Origin: Bradyrhizobium iriomotense
Lineage (GTDB): Bacteria; Pseudomonadota; Alphaproteobacteria; Rhizobiales; Xanthobacteraceae
Length of the DNA stretch: 64,000 bases
Direction of reading: 5' to 3'
Assembly (NCBI RefSeq): GCF_018130765.1
Contig: NZ_JAFCJZ010000013.1
Coordinates: forward strand, 62,001 to 126,000
Each line of letters begins with the position of its first letter. Position 1 is the stretch's first letter. The notes beneath the pieces are model-generated. The model was not told the DNA's origin, did not search any database, and saw nothing but the letters and a program-made list of their open reading frames with translations. A program made the position numbers and the translations under genes. Shown piece by piece: positions 1 to 8,600 of this stretch.

Positions 1-39
1 CATGCTGCCAATCATGACGTTGCGACGGGTGATGCTCAT
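1..39 (-). CDS. N-terminus of a Tat-exported protein (partial)
   Basis: Only the first 13 codons lie in the window, and the gene continues off the left edge. They read MSITRRNVMIGSM. The twin-arginine pair followed by a hydrophobic stretch is the start of a Tat signal peptide, as in solute-binding proteins or cofactor-containing periplasmic enzymes. A strong ribosome binding site (GGGAGG on the minus strand, about 48-53) lies a few bases before the ATG. A perfect palindrome sits just upstream at 59-70. The function of the mature protein cannot be told. Confidence 0.6.
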   Translation of the reverse strand, partial: MSITRRNVMIGSM

Positions 40-58
40 GGGATGGCCTCCCTTGGGA

Positions 59-70
59 TTCGATATCGAA
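59..70. promoter_or_regulatory. Palindrome TTCGATATCGAA upstream of the Tat-protein gene
   Basis: This perfect 12-bp palindrome lies about 20 bp before the start codon of the minus-strand gene at 1-39, next to its ribosome binding site. Position and symmetry suggest an operator. No regulator is visible and it could be chance. Confidence 0.3.
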
Positions 71-123
71 AACCTGTTATCGCTTTTCATTGACAGGGCC
101 CGCGTGTCGCCCTCTCACTCGCC

Positions 124-792
124 TCAATAGCAAGGTGGATAAGGGTAATAGCCGCAGGCGGGGCGGCCGTAGCCGTACGCATAGGGCGCTGCGTATGCCG
201 CCGCTCCCACGGCGCCGGCATACATCGCACCGCGAAACGCGGAGCGACGCGCTACGCCCGCAAACGACAGCGGCGTGAACGGGCGGCCGATGATGTCGAT
301 AAAGAGGGCAGCCCCGCCATCCGCGCCGGCGAGATCACCTTCGAGGATCTGAACATTGAAGGTCAGCTTGTCGCCCTCGAGCTTCGGATTCTTCAGCACC
401 ACGACGGCGTCTTTCACCGAGCCTTCCTTGCCGAGGACGGAGACGGTGGCATTCGGAGGATTCTTGGCAAAGCTGTCATCACCCGATCCCCATTCCGCGA
501 TGACGTCAGCGGTCGGCTGGTGGCCTGCCGCTCTGACCGGCCGATCGGCAAATATGATGGCGCTCGGTGTCACGCCGGTCAGCGTCAGGGTATCGCCCTG
601 CAGCGTCGCGCCGTGGGAGTTCAACACGAACAGGGAGGGCACGATGTCTGGCTTGGCTGCGGCCGCGGGCGTGCCGATTGTTTTCATCGACGGCGCTGGC
701 GGAGCGGTTTGCGCCACAGCCGCTTCCGCGCCCAGCACTATGGTTGCTGCCAGCAGCCCCGCGATCTGAACCAGTTTTAAGCTTCTCGTCAT
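124..792 (-). CDS. Exported hypothetical protein, Gly/Tyr/Pro-rich C-terminus
   Basis: A 222-residue protein. The first ~28 residues form a Sec signal peptide (MTRSLK, a hydrophobic core, then AVAQ), so it should be periplasmic or surface-bound. The middle reads like a beta-rich domain, with phrases such as DTLTLTGVTPSAIIFADRP and DAVVVLKNPKLEGDKLTFNVQ. The last ~25 residues are rich in Tyr, Gly, Ala and Pro and contain two Cys. AGGAG lies 8 bp before the ATG and supports the start. I do not recognise a named family. It is common in kind among rhizobial envelope proteins, and no function is proposed. Confidence 0.75.
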   Translation of the reverse strand: MTRSLKLVQIAGLLAATIVLGAEAAVAQTAPPAPSMKTIGTPAAAAKPDIVPSLFVLNSHGATLQGDTLTLTGVTPSAIIFADRPVRAAGHQPTADVIAEWGSGDDSFAKNPPNATVSVLGKEGSVKDAVVVLKNPKLEGDKLTFNVQILEGDLAGADGGAALFIDIIGRPFTPLSFAGVARRSAFRGAMYAGAVGAAAYAAPYAYGYGRPACGYYPYPPCY

Positions 793-1424
793 GTCAGCGT
801 CTCCTGTCGGGAGTTCGGCTAAGCCTTTTCGAAATCTGCTTGCGGAAGGTCACGCGTTCGTCCGCACCGGTCTAAAAGCAATTCTCCCCTGGCGCGCGCG
901 AAGTTGCGCCCAACGTGGGGCTGCGGGCGCAGTTTGTGCTGTCGCCCATCCGGCGCGCAGAGCAGCCCGGCAACAGTCAAGGTGAAGCAAGTTGCATGCT
1001 GTCGCATATGGCATCGCTCCATGAATGGGTGTGAGCAATACGTATTGGGTTCAGAGATTGGTGTCGAAAAGCCGTTGCACGCGCCGGATGGGTGAACTTA
1101 ATGCTTGGTATCAGACGCTCCCTGCTCGCGACGAGATCGAGCCCATTCCGTGTTCAGGTGTAGGAGAAACGGAACGGCCCCCGTTCTGATTGATCTAGAT
1201 CAAGGGAATGTCAGCCTTACGTTGCTGAAGTACAATGGCACCCGCTTTTCGAGAGGCATGGTTGGCTGCGTCCTGTCGCCTGGCACGGTTCCGTCAGGAG
1301 CTTCGGTGAAACACCTGAACGCAACCGACCTGAACAGCCATTCAAGAAAGTTTCGTCGCTGTTCCTGCAACAGGTGCTGGCGGCAGCCGTTGACCAGGCG
1401 ACGATGCAGACCAAGGAGGAACAG
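793..1424. other. 632-bp non-coding stretch with one FixK-type box
   Basis: Open frames here are short, lack ribosome binding sites and have no protein-like composition. The only clear element is the FNR/FixK box at 1190-1203. The DNA between it and the ORF at 1425 would be an unusually long 5' leader. Confidence 0.6.
1190..1203. promoter_or_regulatory. Perfect FNR/FixK-type box
   Basis: The sequence TTGATCTAGATCAA is a perfect palindrome. It matches the consensus for FNR/FixK-family activators (TTGAT, four bases, ATCAA). In Bradyrhizobium FixK2 sites control low-oxygen genes. A possible -10 (TACAAT, 1231-1236) lies downstream on the plus strand. The first convincing gene downstream is the small exported protein at 1425, so transcription would start about 185 bp before it. 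Confidence 0.75.
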
Positions 1425-1658
1425 ATGAAGAAGCTGACTTACGCTCTTGCAGCCGTAGCGACGCTTGCAATCGGGACCCCTACCATCGCCAACGCGGCCG
1501 GCTTCGGCGTCTATATCGGCGGCGACAGGGATTATTATGTCGGCCCCCGCGCACGCTTCTACGAGCATGACCGCGGCTGGCATCGTGGCTGGTATCACCA
1601 CGATCGTGACTACGACCGCGGCGTCGTGATCCGTCGTTATCATTATTGGGACGATTAG
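1425..1658 (+). CDS. Small exported His/Tyr/Asp-rich protein
   Basis: A 77-residue protein starting MKKLTYALAAVATLAIG with a clear Sec signal peptide ending near NAAG. The mature part is only ~53 residues and is dense in Tyr, His, Arg, Asp and Trp (YYVGPR, HDRGWHRGWYHHDRDYDRG, YHYWDD), so metal binding or RNA-like charge patterning is possible but unproven. AGGAGGA ends 4 bp before the ATG and fixes the start; a longer frame from 1374 has no such site. It lies downstream of a perfect FixK-type box and is followed directly by a strong terminator, so it is probably a single-gene transcript. Confidence 0.75.
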   Translation: MKKLTYALAAVATLAIGTPTIANAAGFGVYIGGDRDYYVGPRARFYEHDRGWHRGWYHHDRDYDRGVVIRRYHYWDD

Positions 1659-1683
1659 TGCGAGCCAGCACGGTCGAACAAGG

Positions 1684-1709
1684 AGGCCTCGCTTCGGCGG
1701 GGCCTTTTT
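1684..1709 (+). terminator. Rho-independent terminator
   Basis: A 9-bp stem (AGGCCTCGC with GCGGGGCCT, one G-T pair) around a TTCG tetraloop is followed by five T. It lies 26 bp after the stop of the small exported gene and ends that transcript. Confidence 0.85.
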
Positions 1710-1781
1710 GCATTTTGCATTGGACGCAAGGAGGCGGCCAAGCGCGGTCTCTCGATCGACTCAGATCGCACAGCAGCCCGA

Positions 1782-2678
1782 TCACTCGCCGCGATGGCGC
1801 AGCGCGTCGACGATGACCTTGAAGGCGGGTGCGTTCTGGCGACGGCTCGGATAGTAGATGTGGTAACCGTCGAATGTCGGCGACCAATCGTCCAGCACCA
1901 GCACGAGGTCGCCCGAGGCGATGTGCTGCTGCGCGATGTTCTCCGGCGCATAGGCGATGCCGTATCCCTTCAGGGCTGCATCGACCTGGGCGTAGGAATT
2001 GTTGAACGTCAATTGTCCGTCGACGCGGACGCGAAGCTCCTGGCCTGCCTTGGCGAACTCCCACGCATAGAGCCCGCCCGCCCGTTCCATGCGCAGGTTG
2101 ATGCAATTGTGCCGCACGAGCTCGTGGGGATGCGTCGGCGCGCCGTGCTCGGCGAAGTAGCCGGGTGAGCCCACGGCCACCAGCCGCCAGTCCGGTCCGA
2201 TCCGCACCGCGACCATGTCCTTCTCGACGCTCTCGCCGAGACGGACGCCGGCGTCGAAGCCCTCCTCGACGATGTTGCGAAATCCACTGTCGAGGCTGAC
2301 CTCGAGCTTGATGTCCGGGTAATCCTTCAGGACCGGCTGGAGCTTCGGCCACACCACGCTGTGGAACGCGTGCTCGGAAATCGTCATCCGGATCCGCCCT
2401 GACGGCTTGTCGCGGAATGCCATCAGATCGGCAATGTCGGCCTCGATCTCGGCAATGCGCGGCGCCATCGACAACCGCAAGCGCTCGCCGGCTTCGGTGA
2501 GTCCGACGCTGCGGGTCGTGCGCGTCAGGAGCCGGATACCCATCTGGTCTTCCAGACGCTTGATGGTGTGGCTCAGGGTCGACTGGGCGATGCCGAGCTT
2601 GGCGGCTGCCTTGGTGAAACTGCGCTCCCTGGCGACGGTGAGAAACCACAAGAGATCGTTGAAATCGTGCCTGGCCAT
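1782..2678 (-). CDS. LysR-family transcriptional regulator
   Basis: About 298 residues, the usual LTTR length. The N-terminal winged helix-turn-helix covers residues ~5-63 (FLTVARERSFTKAAAKLGIAQSTLSHTIKRLE). The rest is a periplasmic-binding-like effector domain (PSGRIRMTISEHAF, then GFDAGVRLGE). It is divergent from the zinc alcohol dehydrogenase at 2828 with a 149-bp shared intergenic space, so it probably controls that gene. The start is ATG at 2678; a GTG directly before it would add one residue. The inducer is unknown. The effector domain resembles those of LTTRs that sit next to oxidoreductases. Confidence 0.9.
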   Translation of the reverse strand: MARHDFNDLLWFLTVARERSFTKAAAKLGIAQSTLSHTIKRLEDQMGIRLLTRTTRSVGLTEAGERLRLSMAPRIAEIEADIADLMAFRDKPSGRIRMTISEHAFHSVVWPKLQPVLKDYPDIKLEVSLDSGFRNIVEEGFDAGVRLGESVEKDMVAVRIGPDWRLVAVGSPGYFAEHGAPTHPHELVRHNCINLRMERAGGLYAWEFAKAGQELRVRVDGQLTFNNSYAQVDAALKGYGIAYAPENIAQQHIASGDLVLVLDDWSPTFDGYHIYYPSRRQNAPAFKVIVDALRHRGE

Positions 2679-2827
2679 CACTGTCCGCCGCTGAAACCCT
2701 CCATTTATGCTGCAGGTCGATCAATGCAAGCGGACTATTCCATCTAATCGGGTCGCGCGCGGGGCGCTATCTGGGACGGGACGGATCGAGCTTCTGTCCT
2801 GACGATCAAACCCGAAAGGTTACGAGC

Positions 2828-3844
2828 ATGCTGGCAACGCTCATGTACGGTCCCGGCGACGTTCGCTGCGAAGCCGTCGACGATCCCAGGATCCTCAAGC
2901 CCACCGACGCCATCATCAAGCTGTCGGCGACCTGCATCTGCGGCTCGGATTTGTGGCCCTATCGCGGCCTGCAACCGACCGACGGCCCCGCGCATATGGG
3001 CCATGAATATTGCGGCGTCGTCGTCGAGGTCGGGAGCGAGGTGAAGACGGTGCGGCCCGGGCAATTCGTCGTCGGCTCGTTCTGCATCTCCGACAACACC
3101 TGTCCGCATTGCCGTTTCGGCTTCCATTCCTCCTGCGTGCAGCGCGAGTTCATGTCCGGCGCGCAAGCCCCCTACGCGCGCGTGCCGCTGGCGGACGGTA
3201 CGCTGGTTGCGACCGCGGAGCTTCCATCGGCCGATCTCATTCCCCATCTGCTCGCGACCTCCGACGTGCTCGGCACCGGCTGGTATGCCGCCGACGCCGC
3301 CAACGTCCGCGCAGGAGCGACCGTCGTCGTGGTCGGCGACGGCGCGGTCGGATTGATGGGCGTGCTGGCAGCCAGGGAGATGGGCGCCGGGCGGATCATC
3401 GCCATGAGCCGTCACGCGACGCGGCAGAAGCTCGCCGCCGAGTTTGGGGCGACCGACATCGTGGCGGAGCGCGGCGACGAGGGCATTGCGCGCATCAAGG
3501 ATCTCACCGGCGGCGTCGGTGCCGATTCCGTGCTGGAGTGCGTCGGCACGCAGCAATCGATGACGCAGGCGATCGCCTGCTCACGGCCCGGCGGGTCGAT
3601 CGGCTATGTCGGCGTGCCGCACGGCGTGACCTTCGAGGGCGAGGCGATGTTCTTTGCGCAGCGGCGCATGCTCGGCGGGCCGGCGCCGGTCCGGCGCTTC
3701 CTGCCGGACCTGATCGACCGCGTGCTCGCCGGCAGGATCAAGCCGGGCAAGGTGTTCGATCTCAAGCTGCCGCTGTCCGAGGTGGCCGAAGGATACCGCG
3801 CCATGGACGAACGGCGCGCGATCAAGACGCTGATCACGGTGTGA
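2828..3844 (+). CDS. Zinc-dependent alcohol dehydrogenase family protein
   Basis: A 338-residue medium-chain dehydrogenase/reductase. Catalytic zinc ligands are visible as Cys38 (CGSD), His59 and Glu60 (GHEYCGVV). A structural zinc lobe is present as Cys86, Cys92, Cys95 and Cys103, with a C-X5-C first spacing instead of the common C-X2-C. The NAD(P) Rossmann loop is VVVVGDGAVG near residue 175. It should oxidise an alcohol or reduce an aldehyde in the cytoplasm; the substrate is unknown. AAAGG precedes the ATG. It is divergent from a LysR gene. The ending (RRAIKTLITV) is typical for the family, so the gene is complete. Confidence 0.9.
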   Translation: MLATLMYGPGDVRCEAVDDPRILKPTDAIIKLSATCICGSDLWPYRGLQPTDGPAHMGHEYCGVVVEVGSEVKTVRPGQFVVGSFCISDNTCPHCRFGFHSSCVQREFMSGAQAPYARVPLADGTLVATAELPSADLIPHLLATSDVLGTGWYAADAANVRAGATVVVVGDGAVGLMGVLAAREMGAGRIIAMSRHATRQKLAAEFGATDIVAERGDEGIARIKDLTGGVGADSVLECVGTQQSMTQAIACSRPGGSIGYVGVPHGVTFEGEAMFFAQRRMLGGPAPVRRFLPDLIDRVLAGRIKPGKVFDLKLPLSEVAEGYRAMDERRAIKTLITV

Positions 3845-3882
3845 AGATTTCGCTGCACTCGCAATGACGGTGTGGAAGCAGC

Positions 3883-4134
3883 TTACCTGAAATAACCCAC
3901 GACGAGATCGACATCCGCGCTGCAGGCCACCGTGCCGGTCAGCTCGGCGTCGATGACGCGGCGGCAGGCCTCGATCGCGGCGTGGTCGCCGAGGTCGTTG
4001 GCGGCTTCGAGCACGAGCCAGGCTGCGTCCACCGAGGCCTTGTCGGGTGCTCCGCCGCCGAGATCGGTGGCGACAGCATTGTTGAGGTTCTTGTTCTTGC
4101 GAACTGCGGTGCCGAACTGAGGCAACATCTGCAA
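3883..4134 (-). CDS. Small hypothetical protein downstream of the DUF2336 gene
   Basis: An 83-residue soluble protein with no signal or membrane segment. It contains a regular helix-rich stretch (DKASVDAAWLVLEAANDLGDHAAIEACRRVIDAEL) that resembles a helical hairpin. GAGGGGAG lies 8 bp before the ATG. It follows the DUF2336 gene by 35 bp in the same direction and is probably co-transcribed with it, so the two may work together. Family not recognised. Confidence 0.65.
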   Translation of the reverse strand: MQMLPQFGTAVRKNKNLNNAVATDLGGGAPDKASVDAAWLVLEAANDLGDHAAIEACRRVIDAELTGTVACSADVDLVVGYFR

Positions 4135-4169
4135 TACTCCCCTCTCGAATTCCTGCTCAGTGCAATTCT

Positions 4170-5294
4170 TCAGTGAACCTGGAGCTCGGGCTGACGGCCC
4201 GAGGCGGAATCGGCACCCGCGCTGTTCTTGCGCGACTGGTAGAATTTCAGGATGCTGCGCGACGTCTCGATCTTGAGCCGGCCGAACTCGCGTTCATTGT
4301 CCTGGAGGTCGCGCGCCGTGATCAGATGATCCTTGGCGCCGAGGAACAGCAGCGACATGGTCGTATCCCAGGAGAAGTCGAGCGCCTTGCACAGCACCAG
4401 GATCATCTCGCGGTTGCGGTCCATCAGCGCGCGCTCGATGACGTCGACCGGCAGCGCCGACAGCAGCGACAGGCCGATCTGCACCTCGTCGAAGCGGTGC
4501 TGGCGCGCATAACTGGAGATCGAATCCTGGTTGAGGTTGCCCTGGCGGTACTGCGTCGTGACCACGCGCTTGGCGACGAAATAGCTGCGCGAGGACGGAC
4601 CGAACTTGGATTGCAGATCGCCGGTGACCTCGGTCACCGAGCTCTGGATCTGCGCCATCATCTCGGGGCGTTCGGTCTCCAGGCGCCGGCGGACGTCTTC
4701 CGACGCCTTCGCGATCAGCTGCTGGAAGATGTGGCGCGGAACGTCCTTGCGGAGGCCAAGCTGCTCGGCAAGGATCGAGTCGCCCTCGGCGCGACGTACC
4801 ATGTGCAAGAGGCCGGAGCCGGAGAAGCGCGCGCCTTCGTTCTTCGCAACCGAGGTCACGACCTCCTGATTGCCGCGCTTGACCAGCACGTCGGTCACGG
4901 CCTCGCCGATCGACTGACGCTGCGAGATCGCGAGCAGGTGCGCCTGGCCCTTGGTCATGGCGCTCTCGACCAGCACCTTCTCGGCGATCCGGGTGGAATC
5001 GCGTAGCACCGGGCCGGCGACCTCGATCGCATCGTCAAAGGCGAGCTTCTCGATGACGTTGAGCGGAGCGTGGTCGCAGGCCGACATCAGTTCGGACAGC
5101 TGCACGCGCGCGGCGACCTCGATCTCGTCGGCGAGCCGGCCGATCACCTCGCCGAACATGCTGATCTCGTCGTCGACATAGCGGCCGGTGATCAGAAGAT
5201 CGGTCGCGTGCCACAACGCGCGTGCCCGGCTTTCGTCGGTGCCGCGCGCGATCGCGTCGTCCAGATCCTGCAGAAGCGATTTCGCCCCGTTCAT
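4170..5294 (-). CDS. DUF2336 domain-containing protein
   Basis: 374 residues from MNGAKSLLQDLDDAIARG. The protein is almost all alpha-helical with HEAT-like repeats and matches the alphaproteobacterial DUF2336 family by its phrases (LFGEVIGRLADEIEVAARVQLSELM, FDDAIEVAGPVLRDS, VLVKRGNQEVVTSVAKNEGARFS). The last phrase is the family hallmark. It is cytoplasmic. DUF2336 proteins are poorly described and are sometimes linked to signalling or motility in Caulobacter and rhizobia; that link is background, not seen here. The frame is open to 5414 but the extra 40 residues are non-protein-like, so the ATG at 5294 is preferred. Confidence 0.85.
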   Translation of the reverse strand: MNGAKSLLQDLDDAIARGTDESRARALWHATDLLITGRYVDDEISMFGEVIGRLADEIEVAARVQLSELMSACDHAPLNVIEKLAFDDAIEVAGPVLRDSTRIAEKVLVESAMTKGQAHLLAISQRQSIGEAVTDVLVKRGNQEVVTSVAKNEGARFSGSGLLHMVRRAEGDSILAEQLGLRKDVPRHIFQQLIAKASEDVRRRLETERPEMMAQIQSSVTEVTGDLQSKFGPSSRSYFVAKRVVTTQYRQGNLNQDSISSYARQHRFDEVQIGLSLLSALPVDVIERALMDRNREMILVLCKALDFSWDTTMSLLFLGAKDHLITARDLQDNEREFGRLKIETSRSILKFYQSRKNSAGADSASGRQPELQVH

Positions 5295-5495
5295 CTCGAT
5301 ACCCCAGTTCTTGGTCGTTCTTTGGCGAACCGTTGCGCCTGTCTTGGCGCGACGCCGAATTCCTCTGGGAACCAACGCTAGAGATGAAACGCGAGAATTC
5401 GGTAAAATCGGCAAATCAGTTTTGCCGACGAAAATTCATTCAAATGCGAGGGAATGGGTTAACCGGCGTGCAAGGGGCTGCGCGGGAGGTGCGCT

Positions 5496-5614
5496 CCCTC
5501 TCCCGCTTGCGGGAGAGGGTTGGGGAGAGGGTGTCTCCGCAACGGGATAATCCCCAAGAGGAGAGAGCCCTCACCCGCGCCTTCGGCGCGACCTCTCCCG
5601 CAAGCGGGAGAGGT
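5496..5614. repeat. Composite palindromic repeat element (intergenic copy)
   Basis: The ~119-bp unit is bounded by two near-identical palindromes: CCCTCTCCCGC/GCGGGAGAGGG at 5496-5519 and ACCTCTCCCGC/GCGGGAGAGGT at 5591-5614. Between them are a diverged arm pair around a central AT-richer spacer and a CGCGCC-TTC-GGCGCG hairpin just before the right end. The same architecture, in the opposite orientation, occurs inside the helicase gene at 42340-42458. A single-palindrome relative sits at 12348-12369. It lies between the DUF2336 gene and the end of the AsmA gene. Confidence 0.85.
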
Positions 5615-5653
5615 TAAGAAAGCCCGCGGCTCAATTCGCGCAAACCAATCCGC

Positions 5654-8600
5654 TCACGGATTCTGCGGCGTCAGCACCAGCGGCGGCTTCGGCTTGGGCT
5701 TTGCGGGCGGAGGGCCCGGCGCCGGCCGCACTTCGATCGGCGGCGGCAAGGGCGCGACCTGCTGGCTTGCGAGCGGCGGACTCGTGAGTGGAGGACTTGG
5801 CGCGGCGGGAGCGGCCTGCGGCGCCTTCGGCATCGGCGCGGCCTTCTTGGGCGGCGCGCGGCGCGGATCCTGGCCCGGCAGCGGCACATTGGCCGGCGCC
5901 GGCTCGGGCGCTGTCTCCGGAGAGACCAGCGTCGGCAGCGCGGCGGTGGCCGGTGGCGGCTCGCCGCGCTCGATCGCATCGAGCCGGCGCGTCTCGCGAT
6001 CGATCGTGCGCACCGCAAGCCATGACGACAGCGGCGCGAGATCGACGGTGCGGCTAAGTCTATCGGGGGGACCTGCCGCAAACAGCTGGATCTCCGGCGG
6101 CGCACCGGAGAGCCCGGTCATGATCGGCGTCAGGCTGGCGCGGATGTCGGCCTGGTCGGCGGGAATGTCGTAGCCGCCGGAGACGATGGCGCGCGCGTTC
6201 TTGGCCTCCAGCGGCGTCGCGCCGACCCGCAGCCGCCCGTCGCGGATCGTGAACGGGATCTGCGCCGAGGCGACCGCGATGGGAGCGGCCGACAGCGCCG
6301 GCTCGACCAGCTGCCGCAGGCGGTTGTCGTCGCTGACCTGGCCGCCGTCACTGGCGCGGATGGCGATCTCGAAGGCGCGCGGATTGAGGCCGCTTATCTC
6401 GGCGGATTCCAGCGTCACGGTGCCGTTGCCGGCGAGCGCGCCGGTGAGCGCCGCGACGCTGCGGCCCTGGCTGGTCAGCGCCATCTGCACCGAGGCGCGG
6501 CCCTTCGGCAGCGCGAGATCGCGGTAGCGCAGCACGGTCGCATCGACATTGCTGAGCTCGATGCGCACATTCAGGGCAAGACCATTGGCGCCATTGCGCG
6601 CGTCAAAACTCGCCGACATCTCGCCGCCGCCGACACCACCCTTGAGGCCATCGAGCGCGAGCGACTGGCCGTCGCTGCGGATCATGCCGCCGAACGGGCG
6701 CAGCTCGATGCCGCCGGGCATCATGCCGCGCAACGCCTGGAAGGCGATGCGGCCGCGCCAGCCACCGAGCAGCCCCGCACTCAGCGGCTCACCCGCATCG
6801 CGTCCCGCCGCGCCGATCGCCATCGCGAGCGCAGGCCCAAGGTCGAGCGTATCGAGGCCGACCTCGCCGTCGACGCTATTCTCCTGATCGAGCGTGACCG
6901 CAAGACGGCCGCGCAGATGCGAGCCGGCCGCGCTGCCGTCGAGATCGTTGAAGGTCAGGCGGTTGCCTGACAGCGTGAGGCGCGAGGACAGGCTGGCGCT
7001 CTGCGCCGATTTGTCGGCCGTGCTCGTCCCAAACAGCGGCGCGAGGTTGACGTTGCGCACGCGCAGATTGACGCTGGCTTTCGGGTCCGACAGTTCGACG
7101 CTGCCCTGCGCATCCGCATCCAGCCCGCCGCCGCTAAGTTTTGCGTTGAGTTGCAGCGGCCGCCGCCAGGCGCCACTCAGCTTGCCTTCGAACTGCGACG
7201 CGCCCTCGCCCGCGGCCACCACGCGATCGAGGCCGAGCATGGCCAGCAATGCGCCGGCCTGCGGCGTCGAGACTTTCGATTCCAGCGTGAAGTCGCTGCT
7301 CTGCAATTTGTCGATATCGATGCCATTGACGGCCGCCACCGGTGTCTGCGCAGCCAGCGTCGCATTGGCCTTGAGCTGCGGCGCGTCGAGATCGAGCACG
7401 GCGCGGGCGTCGCTGCGATCGGCATGCTCGGCATTCTTGTCGAGGCTGAGGTCGAGCTTCAGGCGGGCTGCGCCCGGCAGCGACGGCAGGGCATCGAGGC
7501 GCGCACGCACCGACGGCGCAAACGGCTCGATCAGCGCAGTCAGCTCGCGCAGCGAATTGGCGGAGGATTTCAGCGCGAGCTTGCCGGTGGCCCTGGTGCG
7601 GTCGAAGCTGCCGCTCGCTTCCGTGGTCACGCCGCTGGTCTGGCCGAACCGCAACTGCTCCAGCGACAGCGACGCCGGCGAATAGCCGAGCTTTGCCGCG
7701 AACGGCCGCAGCTCCTGCCCGGCGGAGATGGCGCGGCCGACATCGAGCGAGAGCTTGGCTTCCTCCGGCCATTCACCTTGCGGCCCGGCGAGCGCGCGGA
7801 CGAAACTCGCGGCGGCGTCGAGATCGAGCCGGTCGGCCTTGAGCTCGGCATCGATCCGCGAGCCCTTGCTCGCGCCGGTCTGAACGAAGGCAATCCGTCC
7901 CTCGACGGCGCCACCCTCGATGTCGGCCTTCAGCCTGTCGACGGCGAGATGGTTGGCGGCAATGGTCACGTCGCCGGCAAGGCGCAGCGGCCGGGTGCTG
8001 CGGCGGTTGATCTCGCTGCGGCCCAGGAGCCAGGCGACCAGCGTATCGGGATCTGACGACTCGACGTTGAGGCGGCCGCTGAAACTGTCGGCGCCCGGGG
8101 TTGCGCCGTTCAGCGAGAGCTGCGTCATGCCCGGCGCGCGCAGCTCGAGCCGCCGGAAGGTCCAGGACCGGCCGTCGGTCGCAAGCTCCGCCGCGATGTT
8201 CTGGAGCGGGCGGCCACCGAGCATGATCTGGTCGGAGTTGAACTCGATCTGCGCCGGGATCGGCGCCTGCGGGATCGCGGCGAGGCCCGCGCGTAGCGCC
8301 GGCAGGATGCGCAGCGGCTCGGAATCGTTTTTGGCTGCCAGCCTGTCGGCATCGATCTGGCGGGCCGACAGCACCGCGCGCAGCAGCGGCGAAGCGCCGA
8401 ACCTGAGGTCACCGACGCCGCCGGCTTTCAGTGCGTTGTCATCAGTGCCGACGCTCGCATCGATCTGGTCGAACCTGGCGCCGGCCGGGTCGGCCTTGAG
8501 TTTTGCGGTGAGCTTCCACGGCGTCGGTCCCGCCTCGCCCGGCTTCTTCGCCGCGGGCACGGCGAGCGTCAGCGCGCCGTCGAATTTCGGCTGGCGGTTG

